Assembly (NCBI GenBank): GCA_027485855.1
Contig: JAIXQD010000019.1
Location: 1 to 64,000, forward strand
Length of the DNA stretch: 64,000 bases
Direction: 5' to 3'
Origin: Rickettsiales bacterium
GTDB lineage: Bacteria > Pseudomonadota > Alphaproteobacteria > G027485855
Within the stretch, counting starts at the first letter, position 1. Each line of letters opens with the position of its first letter. Shown piece after piece: positions 54,165 through 62,798 of this stretch. The notes below the pieces were generated by a model. It was not told the DNA's origin. It saw nothing but the letters and a program-made list of their open reading frames with translations, and made no database searches. A program made the position numbers and the translations under genes.

Positions 54165-55280
54165 ATGTCAACAGTTGCCCCCACAACACCGGTATCGGCG
54201 CCCATACTAACCATTGGCGTTTCCAGTTCGGCCCTGTTTGACATGCGTGCGGCCGATGAAGTTTTTAAGCGCGATGGCGCAGAAGCTTACAAAAGATATA
54301 TGGCCGACAACAAAAACAACCCACTCGATAAGGGTGCGGCCTTTGGCGTGATTGATAAGTTTTTAAGCTACAACACACCCGCACAGGCTTTGGTTGCGGT
54401 TAAAATAATCTCGCGCAATGACCCAGTGTCGGCCTTACGCATTGTGCAAAGCTTGCGGCATCATGGCTGGCAATGGCCCAATAATTTGCCCAAAGCGGTT
54501 TTGGCCAGCTTTACCGGTGGCAAGCAAGTGCCCATCAGCAAATTATTGCGCGAACATGCGGTTGATTTTTTTCTGTCGACCGACAGCGATGATGTGCAGC
54601 AAGCTATGGATTGCGGCGTTGCTGCTGCCACCGTCAGCACTGCGCCATTAACCGCCATGGGTGACGCTAAGAAAATATCCCTATGGTTTGATTTTGATGG
54701 CGTGCTCGGCACCATTGACGATGAAATTCAGTTAAACGACTGGATTAAACAACATGGCCCCACTATTGCCTTAGAAAAATATTATCAACATATGCAAGAA
54801 AAGGCCGACAATGATGATTTTGCCGTGCCCGGACCTTTTGCTGGCAGCTTTGCAAAATTAGCGCAATTGCGGGATGCAGCCAGCCGCCCCAGCGATGCTT
54901 TGCCCTTAGCGCTGCATATTTTAACGGCCCGTCAGGGTGGGCCGTTGCAGCACATGCTGGGGTCGCTGGCCTCTTTGGGCATTGCGCCTGATAGCGTGCA
55001 TAGCTCAAGCGCGCTCATGAATGGCGGCAAGGTTGAAAAAGTGCAAGTTCTGCAAGCGCTGCAAGATGCCGATTTATTTTTAGATGATAGCGGCCATCAT
55101 GTGAATCTGGTGCGCGCTGGTGGCTTTGCCGCAGCGCAAGTGCCATGGCCGGGTCGTGTGGCGCAAGCGGTTAGCCATCACGGTGGCGAAGCACCCAAAG
55201 CAAATGGCGAAGCACCCAAAGCGAGCGCCGAGGCGCCTAAGCCCGCAGCGAAAAAGCCTGGCAAAACGCCAACGCCATAA
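54165..55280 (+). CDS. 5'-nucleotidase, cytosolic cN-I (NT5C1A-like) family
   Basis: 371 residues. Starts with the family's ILTIGVSSSALFDMRAADEVFKRDGAEAYKRY near 14-45, VAVKIISRNDPVSALRIVQSLRHHGW near 76, AFFT-like ASFTGGKQVP near 113, VDFFLSTDSDDVQQAMDCGVAAATV near 131-155 and the HAD-type FDFDGVLGTIDDEIQ near 174. DLFLDDSGHHV near 305 supplies the second Asp pair. It would dephosphorylate AMP/IMP-like nucleotides. AAGGA precedes the ATG. The C-terminus is an Ala/Pro/Lys repeat tail (GEAPKANGEAPKASAEAPK). Confidence 0.85.
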   Translation: MSTVAPTTPVSAPILTIGVSSSALFDMRAADEVFKRDGAEAYKRYMADNKNNPLDKGAAFGVIDKFLSYNTPAQALVAVKIISRNDPVSALRIVQSLRHHGWQWPNNLPKAVLASFTGGKQVPISKLLREHAVDFFLSTDSDDVQQAMDCGVAAATVSTAPLTAMGDAKKISLWFDFDGVLGTIDDEIQLNDWIKQHGPTIALEKYYQHMQEKADNDDFAVPGPFAGSFAKLAQLRDAASRPSDALPLALHILTARQGGPLQHMLGSLASLGIAPDSVHSSSALMNGGKVEKVQVLQALQDADLFLDDSGHHVNLVRAGGFAAAQVPWPGRVAQAVSHHGGEAPKANGEAPKASAEAPKPAAKKPGKTPTP

Positions 55281-55292
55281 TTTTAGGCCAAT

Positions 55293-56432
55293 TTATGGCT
55301 GACCATTTGCCTTTACACTGGGCGCAAAAGTGCAGGTTTTGCCGATATGCTCAAAATGTTGGGCTAGCCAATCTCGCGCTGTTGCTTGCCCCAGCTCTTT
55401 GAGGCTGGTTAAAAAGCCCCAATCGGCATTAAATTTACTGCTGGCCGAAAAGCCACTCATAGCATCTTCGGCGGCAATCGCATGAATATGCATTTGCTTC
55501 ATGCCGCACAGTTCTTCAGTGAGATGATTTTCACGGATGAGCCGATTAACCAGCTGTAGTCCCCGAATTTCGGTGGTGAGTGCCGCATTCATGGTGATTT
55601 CGTTAAGGCGGTCGATGATGCTGGCGGGCGTGGTCGGGGTGTGGTGCCGATGCAGCGGGCTGATTTGCACAATAATAATATCGCGCGCGCCGCAGCTTTT
55701 TATCAGCGGGTAAAGCGCGGGGTTGCCCAGATAGCCGCCATCCCAATAGCTTTTGCCGGCAATTTCCACCGCTTGAAAAATTTGCGGCAAACAGCTTGAG
55801 GCCATAATGGCTTCAACCGACAGGCTCTTGCCACTAAAAATATGCAGGTCGTTATTCAGCACATCTGTGGCACTTACAAATAAACGTGGCGCGGCGTTAT
55901 CTTGCAAAACAGCAAAATCGACTAAATCAGCCAATATGGTGCGCAGCGGGTTAAGCCCCAAAGGATTAAGCTGATAAGGGCTCAGCAAGCGGCTTAAAAA
56001 ATCATAGCTTTGATAAAAGGGCGATGTTTCAAGATTAGGGTTGCCCATAAGCCGCTCAAGCGGGTTGGGCTGAAAGGGGCTAAACAACGCCGAGCGCGCC
56101 ACACGTTGCCATAAGGTGTGCAGCATCTCGCGGGCTTTTTCGGGCCCGCCTTGCCGCAGCCCCGCACATAGCACAGCACCATTGATACTACCAGCCGAGG
56201 TGCCGCTAATGCCCTCAAAGGCTAACCGTCCATCCGCCAGGATTTCATCGAGCACGCCCCAGGTAAAAGCCCCATGCGAGCCGCCACCTTGCAGCGCCAA
56301 ATTGACCAGCTTGCTGCCCTTGGGCACCGGCGGCACATGTGGCGTGCAGGGAAAAAGCGCGTCGCCCCCAATGTTGCCGTTCTCAGTGTTGCCGTTCTCG
56401 GCGGTTTCGTCTGCTGCCATATCGTCAGACAT
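55293..56432 (-). CDS. Patatin-like phospholipase, adjacent to bdhA
   Basis: 379 residues. A charged N-terminal tail with an NTENGN repeat leads to the patatin core: oxyanion GGGSHGAFTWGVLDEIL near 50, nucleophile GTSAG near 78, DGG (WDGGYLGNP) near 235 and a large C-terminal helical part. Many alphaproteobacteria pair such a gene with 3-hydroxybutyrate dehydrogenase, so a role around polyhydroxybutyrate or its lipids is possible. Translationally coupled to bdhA (TAATG). Paralogue of the patatin at 8902. Confidence 0.92.
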   Translation of the reverse strand: MSDDMAADETAENGNTENGNIGGDALFPCTPHVPPVPKGSKLVNLALQGGGSHGAFTWGVLDEILADGRLAFEGISGTSAGSINGAVLCAGLRQGGPEKAREMLHTLWQRVARSALFSPFQPNPLERLMGNPNLETSPFYQSYDFLSRLLSPYQLNPLGLNPLRTILADLVDFAVLQDNAAPRLFVSATDVLNNDLHIFSGKSLSVEAIMASSCLPQIFQAVEIAGKSYWDGGYLGNPALYPLIKSCGARDIIIVQISPLHRHHTPTTPASIIDRLNEITMNAALTTEIRGLQLVNRLIRENHLTEELCGMKQMHIHAIAAEDAMSGFSASSKFNADWGFLTSLKELGQATARDWLAQHFEHIGKTCTFAPSVKANGQP

Positions 56433-57208
56433 TATTGCGCGTACCAGCCACCATCAACACTGAGTGCCGCACCCGTAATTTGGTCGGCCGCTGGCGTGGT
56501 AAGAAATACCACAAAGCCGCCAACCTGCTCAGGCGTGACAAATTGCTTGCTGGGCTGTTTGGCCGAAAGCAATTTTGTGGTGGCCGCTTCATTATCCAGC
56601 CCTTCGGCCTTGGCAATAGCATCGACTTGTTTTTGCACCAAGGGCGTCAGCACCCAGCCGGGGCAAATGGCATTGCAGGTAATGCCGCTGCCGGCTGTTT
56701 CTAAGGCAACAACTTTAGTCAGGCCAACAGCGCCGTGCTTAGCGGCCACATAAGCGGCTTTCTGCGGGCTTGCGGCCAAACCATGCGCCGAGGCGATATT
56801 GATAATGCGCCCAAAGCCCTGCCCGCGCATGAGTGGTAGCGCGGCCCTGATGCTATAAAAGCAAGAAGAGAGGTTGGTAGATAATACCGCATCCCAACGC
56901 TCGAGCGGGAAATTCTCGACACTATCGACATGCTGAATGCCGGCATTATTGACCAGCACATCAATGCGGCCAAAAGCGGCAACTGTGGCTTGCACCATCT
57001 CGCTTACTTGTTCGGGCTTGGTCACATCGGCGCCATGATAGGCCACTTTTACGCCAAGGCTGGCAATCTCGGCTTTGCATTTATCGACGGTGGCCGCATC
57101 GGCAAAACCGTTCAGCATGATATTGCAGCCGGCTTTAGCCAGCTCTTTGGCGATGCCAAAACCAATGCCGCTGGTGGAGCCGGTAACGAGGGCGCTTTGT
57201 GCTTTCAT
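56432..57208 (-). CDS. bdhA: 3-hydroxybutyrate dehydrogenase
   Basis: 258-residue short-chain dehydrogenase interconverting 3-hydroxybutyrate and acetoacetate with NAD. TGSTSGIGFGIA (TGxxxGxG) near 8, VNNAGIQHVDSVENFPLERWD near 88, catalytic Ser-Tyr-Lys in INIASAHGLAASPQKAAYVAAKHG near 137-160 and NAICPGWVLTPLVQKQ near 185, the latter being characteristic of this enzyme. ATG at 57208, preceded by an AAAGAG site; the 34-codon extension upstream is not supported. Confidence 0.94.
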   Translation of the reverse strand: MKAQSALVTGSTSGIGFGIAKELAKAGCNIMLNGFADAATVDKCKAEIASLGVKVAYHGADVTKPEQVSEMVQATVAAFGRIDVLVNNAGIQHVDSVENFPLERWDAVLSTNLSSCFYSIRAALPLMRGQGFGRIINIASAHGLAASPQKAAYVAAKHGAVGLTKVVALETAGSGITCNAICPGWVLTPLVQKQVDAIAKAEGLDNEAATTKLLSAKQPSKQFVTPEQVGGFVVFLTTPAADQITGAALSVDGGWYAQ

Positions 57209-57366
57209 GATGTGCTCTTTGGTTTGAGGTGAGTTGTTAGGCGCAAGATAAGGCCATTTAGCCAAAAATCTCAATGTAAATAAAGAAAGGCTTGCCAAAA
57301 GGCCGGCCAATATGTTTCACTAAAGACATGAACAGCATTTTGGCCATCATTCCCCGCTCACGACGA

Positions 57367-57390
57367 CCGCACAGCTCTTAGCTGTGGCGG
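57367..57390. other. Stem-loop in the 266-base gap between bdhA and a GNAT gene
   Basis: CACAGCT pairs with AGCTGTG around a 3-base loop, extended by three GC pairs past one bulge. No T run, so not a classic terminator; may be a leader structure of the GNAT gene. No gene seen in the rest of the gap. Confidence 0.4.
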
Positions 57391-57474
57391 AAGGCCGGTT
57401 AACTTAACCCCATTCCCCCACAATTTTGCCCGTATAGCCAACGTTGCAATTTGTTTCAAGTTTTGGGGAATGTC

Positions 57475-58152
57475 ATGAACAACACCGCTCTTATATCTGC
57501 CGCCCATGAACAGCAAAGCCATGTTTTGCATGAGGGGGTTTTGGCTAAAACCGCACAGCAATTTAGCCTGAGCCTTTTAACCATGACTAATCTTGACTCA
57601 ATGCTGGGCTTGCAAGAGGCGATTATTGATGATTTAACCCCTGATGAGCGGGCTTTTATTTCGCCCAAAAGCGTGCAGCAATTTAGCGATTATCTGCTGC
57701 ATAAGGGCTTAGTCTTGGGCGTGTTTGTTGAAAACCAGCTGGTAGCACAAATGATTGTGGGCCTGCCCGCCACTTTTGCCGCAGCCTTTGCGCCGGGTGC
57801 CGGCCTTACTGCAACGGGCGCCGATTTTGCCGTAACCCCCTTAGAGCCCGTGGGCATTGTGCAAAATGTTTTGGTGCATCCGCAGTTTCGGGGCAACAAG
57901 CTGATGCAGCACATGTTGCATGCGGCCGAATGTGTTTCGGGTGCACTGGGCATCAATCATTTGCTGGCAGAAATTGCCGATGGCAACGCGCATAGCGCCA
58001 ATAGTTTTAAGAGCGCGGCCTATGAGGTTTGCGCCAAAGCCACCGACCCCAGCGACGGCACACCTTTGGTGTTTTTGCATAAGCCACTAAAAAGCAAGCT
58101 AAATGGCCACGCCTCGGTAACAGCCAAATATAAGGGACAGGTTTATGGCTGA
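57475..58152 (+). CDS. GNAT-family N-acetyltransferase
   Basis: 225 residues. The acetyl-CoA-binding motif is at VGIVQNVLVHPQFRGNKLMQHMLHAAEC near 124-151 (RGxxLM in place of RGxGxG). The N-terminal half (LSLLTMTNLDSMLGLQEAIIDDLTPDERAFI) is typical of GNATs acting on small molecules or peptides. GGGGAA precedes the ATG; an upstream in-frame start at 57451 is not needed. Overlaps the next gene by eight bases. Substrate unknown. Confidence 0.83.
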   Translation: MNNTALISAAHEQQSHVLHEGVLAKTAQQFSLSLLTMTNLDSMLGLQEAIIDDLTPDERAFISPKSVQQFSDYLLHKGLVLGVFVENQLVAQMIVGLPATFAAAFAPGAGLTATGADFAVTPLEPVGIVQNVLVHPQFRGNKLMQHMLHAAECVSGALGINHLLAEIADGNAHSANSFKSAAYEVCAKATDPSDGTPLVFLHKPLKSKLNGHASVTAKYKGQVYG

Positions 58153-58354
58153 GGTGATTAATTTACGGCAAAAGCGCAAAGCCAAAGCCCGCACCGAAAA
58201 AGAGCAGCAAGCCCAAGAAAACCGGCTTAAATTTGGCCGCACCAAGGCCGAAAAAGAGCAAGCCGAAAAACAAGCCGCACTCGAGCATAAAAAATGGCAA
58301 GGACATGAAGTGCAGGGGCATGAAGTGCCAGATGACGCGCCAGAAACCGTTTAG
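58145..58354 (+). CDS. DUF4169 family protein
   Basis: 69 residues, very charged: MAEVINLRQKRKAKARTEKEQQAQENRLKFGRTKAEKE. The N-terminal VINLRQxRK pattern is the mark of DUF4169, a small alphaproteobacterial family of unknown function. A GHEVQGHEV duplication sits near the C-terminus. Overlaps the GNAT gene and, by four bases, the convergent gene. Confidence 0.85.
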   Translation: MAEVINLRQKRKAKARTEKEQQAQENRLKFGRTKAEKEQAEKQAALEHKKWQGHEVQGHEVPDDAPETV

Positions 58355-59124
58355 CGCACCCAAAGCACCTGATAATAAAAATAAGCCGTTGGGAATGTAG
58401 TATTGCTAAACACATCTCGGCGGCTGGCAAAGCAGCCTTGCGAGCGTCGGCGATAGCGGTTGTCATCAATGACGGCGCGATACGACCAGCCATTCCATGC
58501 GCCGTTATTACCGGTAAATTTATCTAATGCTATGTCTGCATCGGTGGCGGTGTTAGCGTCAAAAGGCTCACCAGAATTAAGCGCAATCCCAAGGCGATTA
58601 TTAATAGCAATACAGATCTCGCGGGTGAGATAGGGAAAAATCATGAGCATCTCAGTGCCGACCTGCCCAGAACCGGCAAGACCCAAAAAGCTTACGCCAT
58701 TTGAGCCAGTAAAAATAATTTCTCCAAAATTAGGTGAGGCACTCTGCGCTTGGTCGAACCAATCGGTGCGTTGTGGCTCCCACATTAAGTTACCGCCTTC
58801 TGCTGCATAAAGATGGCAGCGATTATCGCTGGGCGCGTTGCTGTTGGCATAGCCCGTATTATTGCTGCTGGCAAAAGAGATTTGGCTAATATCGCAGCCG
58901 CTGACGAGCAGGCGATTGAACGACAATGCTGCTATATTCCCGCGCTGAATAATAACCGAGGCCGCAAGTCGAGCCGCCTCATTGGCACTGTTGCCTTGAA
59001 AGCCGCCACTGCTTGTGGCCAGCGCAGCAACCAACACAGCGAGGATACCAACGACAAACAAGATTGGTGCAATAGCAATACCACGGGAGGCCTGATTTAA
59101 ATGACGCAGTCTATAAACACCCAT
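58351..59124 (-). CDS. Prepilin-like/pseudopilin-like membrane-anchored protein
   Basis: 257 residues. A short basic N-terminus ending SRG precedes one hydrophobic helix (IAIAPILFVVGILAVLVAAL), like type IV prepilin or pseudopilin leaders, although the usual Glu at +5 is Pro here. The rest is a periplasmic-type Gly/Asn-rich domain with paired Cys (SGCDIS, NRCHLY, REICIA, QGCFAS). Three bases after the DUF465 stop, so likely cotranscribed. Could instead be a simple secreted, membrane-anchored protein. Confidence 0.65.
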   Translation of the reverse strand: MGVYRLRHLNQASRGIAIAPILFVVGILAVLVAALATSSGGFQGNSANEAARLAASVIIQRGNIAALSFNRLLVSGCDISQISFASSNNTGYANSNAPSDNRCHLYAAEGGNLMWEPQRTDWFDQAQSASPNFGEIIFTGSNGVSFLGLAGSGQVGTEMLMIFPYLTREICIAINNRLGIALNSGEPFDANTATDADIALDKFTGNNGAWNGWSYRAVIDDNRYRRRSQGCFASRRDVFSNTTFPTAYFYYQVLWVR

Positions 59125-59127
59125 ATG

Positions 59128-59331
59128 TCAGGCGATAATATCGTCGATTAAAATCGCTTCTAACTTGTTGATTTGGTCTTTAAGGCCAAGCTTGCGCTTT
59201 TTAAGCCGCTGCAGCTGTAGCGCATCAAAGGGTGGTTTTTCCATCAGACGCGCAATCACATCGTCCAAATCACGATGTTCGGATTTGAGCTTATCGAGTT
59301 CGGCGGCCAGATCGTCGCGGTCTTGAAACAT
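59128..59331 (-). CDS. DUF465 (YdcH-like) family protein
   Basis: 67 residues, two-helix coiled coil: DDLAAELDKLKSEHRDLDDVIARLMEKPPFDALQLQRLKKRKLGLKDQINKLEAIL, with the family's H..LD..I pattern and the K.RKL..KD.I helix. Small cytoplasmic protein of unknown function. Another family member is at 60740. Confidence 0.85.
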   Translation of the reverse strand: MFQDRDDLAAELDKLKSEHRDLDDVIARLMEKPPFDALQLQRLKKRKLGLKDQINKLEAILIDDIIA

Positions 59332-59438
59332 TTTGCTTAAATTAAACCTTGCACAATTTTTTTAGCAATTATCACCCTTGAGGCAGCGGTCATTATACTT
59401 CAAAGTGCAGCAATATTCCACAATAAGGTTAAAATCAG

Positions 59439-60524
59439 ATGAATACGAATGTAAAACGAATTGGCGTACTCACCAGTGGCGGCGATTGCGCCGGTTTAAA
59501 TGCGGCTTTGCGCGCGGTGGTGTATCGCGCTGCGGCCCTTGGGATTGAAGTGCTGGGCATAAAAGAAGGCACCAATGGTTTGCTCAGCCGGCCGCCCCGC
59601 GCCGAAACACTGACACAAGAGCGCTGCGATAGTTTTATGCTGCGCCAAGGCGGCACTATTTTAGGCACCACCAATAAGGGCGACCCCTTTGCCTTCCCGA
59701 TGGATGGGGTGGTGCGCGATTTATCGGCCGATATTATTGCCGGCTATAAATTGCTGCAACTCGATGCGCTGATTGGCATTGGCGGCGATGGTAGTTTATC
59801 GATTATGCAGCGCATCAGTAAGCAGGGAAATATTCCTTTTGTGGGCATCCCCAAAACGATTGATAATGATGTGGGCCTCACCGAAAACGCCATCGGCTAT
59901 GATACGGCAGTTATGGTGGCCACTGAAGCGCTTGATCGTTTGCAACCAACAGCCGCCAGTCACGACCGTGTTATGGTGCTTGAAGTAATGGGCCGCGATG
60001 CGGGGCATATTGCTTTAGCCACAGGCATTGCTGGTGGCGCCGATGTGATTTTAATCCCCGAGATTGCCAGCGATTTAACACTGGTGGCCAAGCACATAAA
60101 AGCCATTCGCGAGCGCGGCCGCAATTTTGCTTTGGTGGTTGTGTCAGAAGCTGTGCGTGCGGTGGGCGATAGCGAACATATCCAGCAATTTGCTGATGGG
60201 CAAAAACGCTATGGCGGCGTGGGCGCTTGGGTCGCACATGAGCTGGCACGGCTTACCGGGGCTGAAACACGCGTCACTGTTTTGGGCCATGTGCAGCGTG
60301 GCTCATCGCCCACCGCTGTTGACCGCGTCATTGCGGCGGCCTTTGGCGTGGCCGCGGTTGACCTTGTGGTGGCCGGCAAGTTTGATCGGATTGTCGCTTG
60401 GAGCCAAAGGCGCGTGATTGATGTGCCACTGGCGCAAGCGGTAGCCAACTACCAAGCCGTTGATCCGCAAGATAGTTTGGTTAAAACCGCACGCGGCTTA
60501 GGCATCTGTTTTGGTGACGCCTGA
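59439..60524 (+). CDS. 6-phosphofructokinase (pfkA family, phosphodonor uncertain)
   Basis: 361 residues. Phosphorylates fructose-6-phosphate. Motifs: GVLTSGGDCAGLNAALRAVV near 9, GIGGDGSLSIMQRI near 109, PKTIDNDVGLTENAIGYDTA near 134, and MGRDAGHIAL near 183. The donor-deciding positions are mixed: GGDGS (as in ATP enzymes) with PKTIDND (Lys, as in PPi enzymes). Such Gly/Lys enzymes include ATP-dependent ones, so the donor is open. AAGG precedes the ATG. Followed by a YdcH-like gene. Confidence 0.92.
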   Translation: MNTNVKRIGVLTSGGDCAGLNAALRAVVYRAAALGIEVLGIKEGTNGLLSRPPRAETLTQERCDSFMLRQGGTILGTTNKGDPFAFPMDGVVRDLSADIIAGYKLLQLDALIGIGGDGSLSIMQRISKQGNIPFVGIPKTIDNDVGLTENAIGYDTAVMVATEALDRLQPTAASHDRVMVLEVMGRDAGHIALATGIAGGADVILIPEIASDLTLVAKHIKAIRERGRNFALVVVSEAVRAVGDSEHIQQFADGQKRYGGVGAWVAHELARLTGAETRVTVLGHVQRGSSPTAVDRVIAAAFGVAAVDLVVAGKFDRIVAWSQRRVIDVPLAQAVANYQAVDPQDSLVKTARGLGICFGDA

Positions 60525-60739
60525 AGCGCCGAGTATTCTTTGCACTCTTATCGTTAAGATTAATAGCCAGTTAAGCCTGTTTTGTTAGACTGTTTTTCTG
60601 CCTTTGCGGCTTTTTGATTAAACTGAATGTAACAACAAGGCGCTTTTTGCCGGTTGGGCATTTTTGTTTTTTTTAGCGCGGGCAGATTATGTCAGTCGAT
60701 GGTCGTCTGGCAGCTGTTATTGGCGATAGGAGTTTATGC

Positions 60740-60904
60740 ATGGCAAAAGAATCTCATCTGCGCGCACTCAAAGAAAAACACGCCCGTATTGAAGGCGAGC
60801 TGCATGGTCTGCTGGCGCATCCCAGCGTTGATGATTCAACCATTGCCAATCTTAAGCGCGAGAAGCTACACCTAAAACAAGAAATTTACCGACATACTGA
60901 GTAA
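60740..60904 (+). CDS. DUF465 (YdcH-like) family protein
   Basis: 54 residues: MAKESHLRALKEKHARIEGELHGLLAHPSVDDSTIANLKREKLHLKQEIYRH, with the H..LD/GELH and LKREKLxLKxEI patterns of YdcH. ATG at 60740 has TAGGAG upstream; earlier in-frame starts are not supported. 215 bases after pfkA, and followed by a terminator. Confidence 0.85.
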   Translation: MAKESHLRALKEKHARIEGELHGLLAHPSVDDSTIANLKREKLHLKQEIYRHTE

Positions 60905-60952
60905 TTGGCTGAGTAGCGTATGGATAAATATTTGCGCTTGCCGCAAAAAATG

Positions 60953-60982
60953 AGGCGCGGGTTTTTAATCCGCGCCTTTTTC
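60953..60982 (+). terminator. Intrinsic terminator
   Basis: AGGCGCGG / CCGCGCCT stem with a 9-base loop and a T run. Lies after the YdcH-like gene, before the convergent Gly/Cys-rich gene. Confidence 0.85.
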
Positions 60983-61017
60983 TTTCTGCAATTTTGTGCG
61001 TTGAGTTACGCCTAAAA

Positions 61018-61878
61018 TTACGTTCTGTCTTGTTGGCTTGCAACCTGGCCCACATCTTGGACTTGCGCAAACCACCACCAGCTGCGCTTTTTGGGCGGCG
61101 GCGTAAGCGGTGATTTTGTGGGTTTGGTTGGTGTGTTTACCGGCGTTTTTTGCTCTGGTGCCTTAGGTGGCGGAGTCTTTTGAGTTGGTGTCACGGGCTG
61201 TTTTGGAGCATCGCGCCGTCTGTCATTATTACTGCGGTCATTATTACTGCGGTCATTATTGTTGTTGGGCGTGGTGCTGCAAAAAACCCCAGGAATAACT
61301 GTGGTGCATTTGCTGTGACCAGATCCTTTATCGGAACCATGCCCACTATCAGAGCCATGGCCATGCCCGCTATCACTGGGTGACGGGCTGCTGCTGCAAG
61401 ATGAGCCACCGCTCGAGCCAGAACTACAAGATGAGCCAGACGAGCAGCCACCGCCGCCGCCACCGCAATCGGCGGCATTCAGGCTTAAATCAAGGCCCAG
61501 CTCATCGGCAAAAATTGTGCGGGTTTGCTGCCAAAGCTGTTGGTGGGCTTGTGCATCGGCTTCGCCCTTAAGGCCCGAATAAGGGTAGTGGTGCAAATAA
61601 TAGCCAAAGATTGCATCACAATCGGCGATATATTTGCGCGTATCTAAAATATGGGCATGCCACATTTCATCGACCGCTTCTGTGGGCACCAGCTGGTGAT
61701 GCGGGTGCAAAGCGCAGAGCGTGAGAAAGCCTTTATAAAAAGGCTCGGTGGCGTCAATTTCGGCTTGGCTCCAGCCTTTGTCTTGCTTGAGCTTAAATTT
61801 AATATCGCTCAGGTCTAGCGCGTCGATTTGTGCTTTTACTTGTTGTTTTGTTTGTTGTTGTTTTGTCTTAAAGGTCAT
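61018..61878 (-). CDS. Glycine-rich-domain (GRDP/DUF1399-like) protein with Cys/Ser/Gly tract
   Basis: 286 residues. Residues 1-135 are a helical domain with EPFYKGFLTLCALHP, then VDEMWHAHILDTRKYIADCDAIFGYYLHHYPY (residues 69-100): the WHAHILxTxxY motif of glycine-rich-domain-like proteins. From 138 comes a low-complexity tract, CGGGGGGCSSGSSCSSGSSG, with SGHGHGSDSGHG, a RSNND triplet repeat and a Lys/Pro/Thr tail. GAGG precedes the ATG. Cysteines at 138, 145, 151 and 161 suggest metal, disulfide or modification. Function unknown. Confidence 0.78.
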   Translation of the reverse strand: MTFKTKQQQTKQQVKAQIDALDLSDIKFKLKQDKGWSQAEIDATEPFYKGFLTLCALHPHHQLVPTEAVDEMWHAHILDTRKYIADCDAIFGYYLHHYPYSGLKGEADAQAHQQLWQQTRTIFADELGLDLSLNAADCGGGGGGCSSGSSCSSGSSGGSSCSSSPSPSDSGHGHGSDSGHGSDKGSGHSKCTTVIPGVFCSTTPNNNNDRSNNDRSNNDRRRDAPKQPVTPTQKTPPPKAPEQKTPVNTPTKPTKSPLTPPPKKRSWWWFAQVQDVGQVASQQDRT

Positions 61879-62015
61879 CTGTGCCTCTTACTTTCTCTCT
61901 TCGTTTTCAGTGGCCTTAGGGTTGCAGAAAACCAACGCAAAAAGAAAGCAGAATATTTTACGCAACTAAAAATAAGCTTGTAGTTTCATGCCAATTTACG
62001 GCATATGATGGAGAA

Positions 62016-62660
62016 ATGCGCCAAACTCAGCCAACACAGATTGCCAAACGCCGTATTGGCATTTATGGCGGCTCGTTTAATCCGCCCACATTAGCGCATT
62101 TACATTTAGCTCAATCTGCGCTGACACAACTACACCTCGATGAAGTGTGGCTGCTGGTAGCTTTGCAAAACCCGCATAAGCCCGTGGCCGGCATGGCCGA
62201 TTTTGAACACCGCATAAGCATGTGCCGGCAAATGCTGGCGGGCACAACGGGCTTACACGCCATTGATAATGAGCAGCGCTACGGCAATAACGAAACTTAC
62301 TCTACTTTGCGCTGCTTGCGCGCCGAATATCCGCAGCATCAATTTGTGTGGCTGATGGGGTCGGATAATTTAATCAATTTCCACAAATGGCATGGCTGGC
62401 AAGAGATTGCCGCCCATCACGAGCTTGGTGTCTTTAAGCGCGCTGGCTATGACCTGCTGGCGGCAGAGTCGGTGGCGGCACAAACCCTGCGCCCCGAGCA
62501 ATGGCAATTTGTTGATTACGGCAATGACGCGCTGCAGCTGGTTTCGGCCACAAAGCTGCGCGAGATGATTGCCAATGGCCAAGAGCTGACCAATATTGAC
62601 CCCAAAGTTGCAGCTTATATTAAAAGCCACGCGCTTTACCGTGACGCACCCGCGCCCTAG
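62016..62660 (+). CDS. nadD: Nicotinate-mononucleotide adenylyltransferase
   Basis: 214 residues. Converts NaMN to NaAD in NAD synthesis. Motif GIYGGSFNPPTLAHLHLA near residue 14: the (H/T)xGH motif is TLAH here, with Gly replaced by Ala. WLMGSDNLINFHKWHGWQEI near 111 and LVSATKLREMIANG near 175 (SxTxxR) are typical. GGAG lies close before the ATG. Upstream of pncB, which makes its substrate. Confidence 0.95.
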   Translation: MRQTQPTQIAKRRIGIYGGSFNPPTLAHLHLAQSALTQLHLDEVWLLVALQNPHKPVAGMADFEHRISMCRQMLAGTTGLHAIDNEQRYGNNETYSTLRCLRAEYPQHQFVWLMGSDNLINFHKWHGWQEIAAHHELGVFKRAGYDLLAAESVAAQTLRPEQWQFVDYGNDALQLVSATKLREMIANGQELTNIDPKVAAYIKSHALYRDAPAP

Positions 62661-62798
62661 ATGCGCGAAATTGGGCCGCGTTCCCAAAACTTAAACCCTG
62701 CAAAATTAACCATATCGAAAATGCAATAATTTCTTTGCATCTCATGGTCATTGCTGCTATTCCTGCGCAATAATTCGCAACCGGAATTGTGAGGCGCA

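Noticed and set aside
57367..57390. Stem-loop as intrinsic terminator of bdhA or another gene
   Set aside because: No T tract on either strand, and it lies upstream of the start of bdhA and upstream of the next gene.
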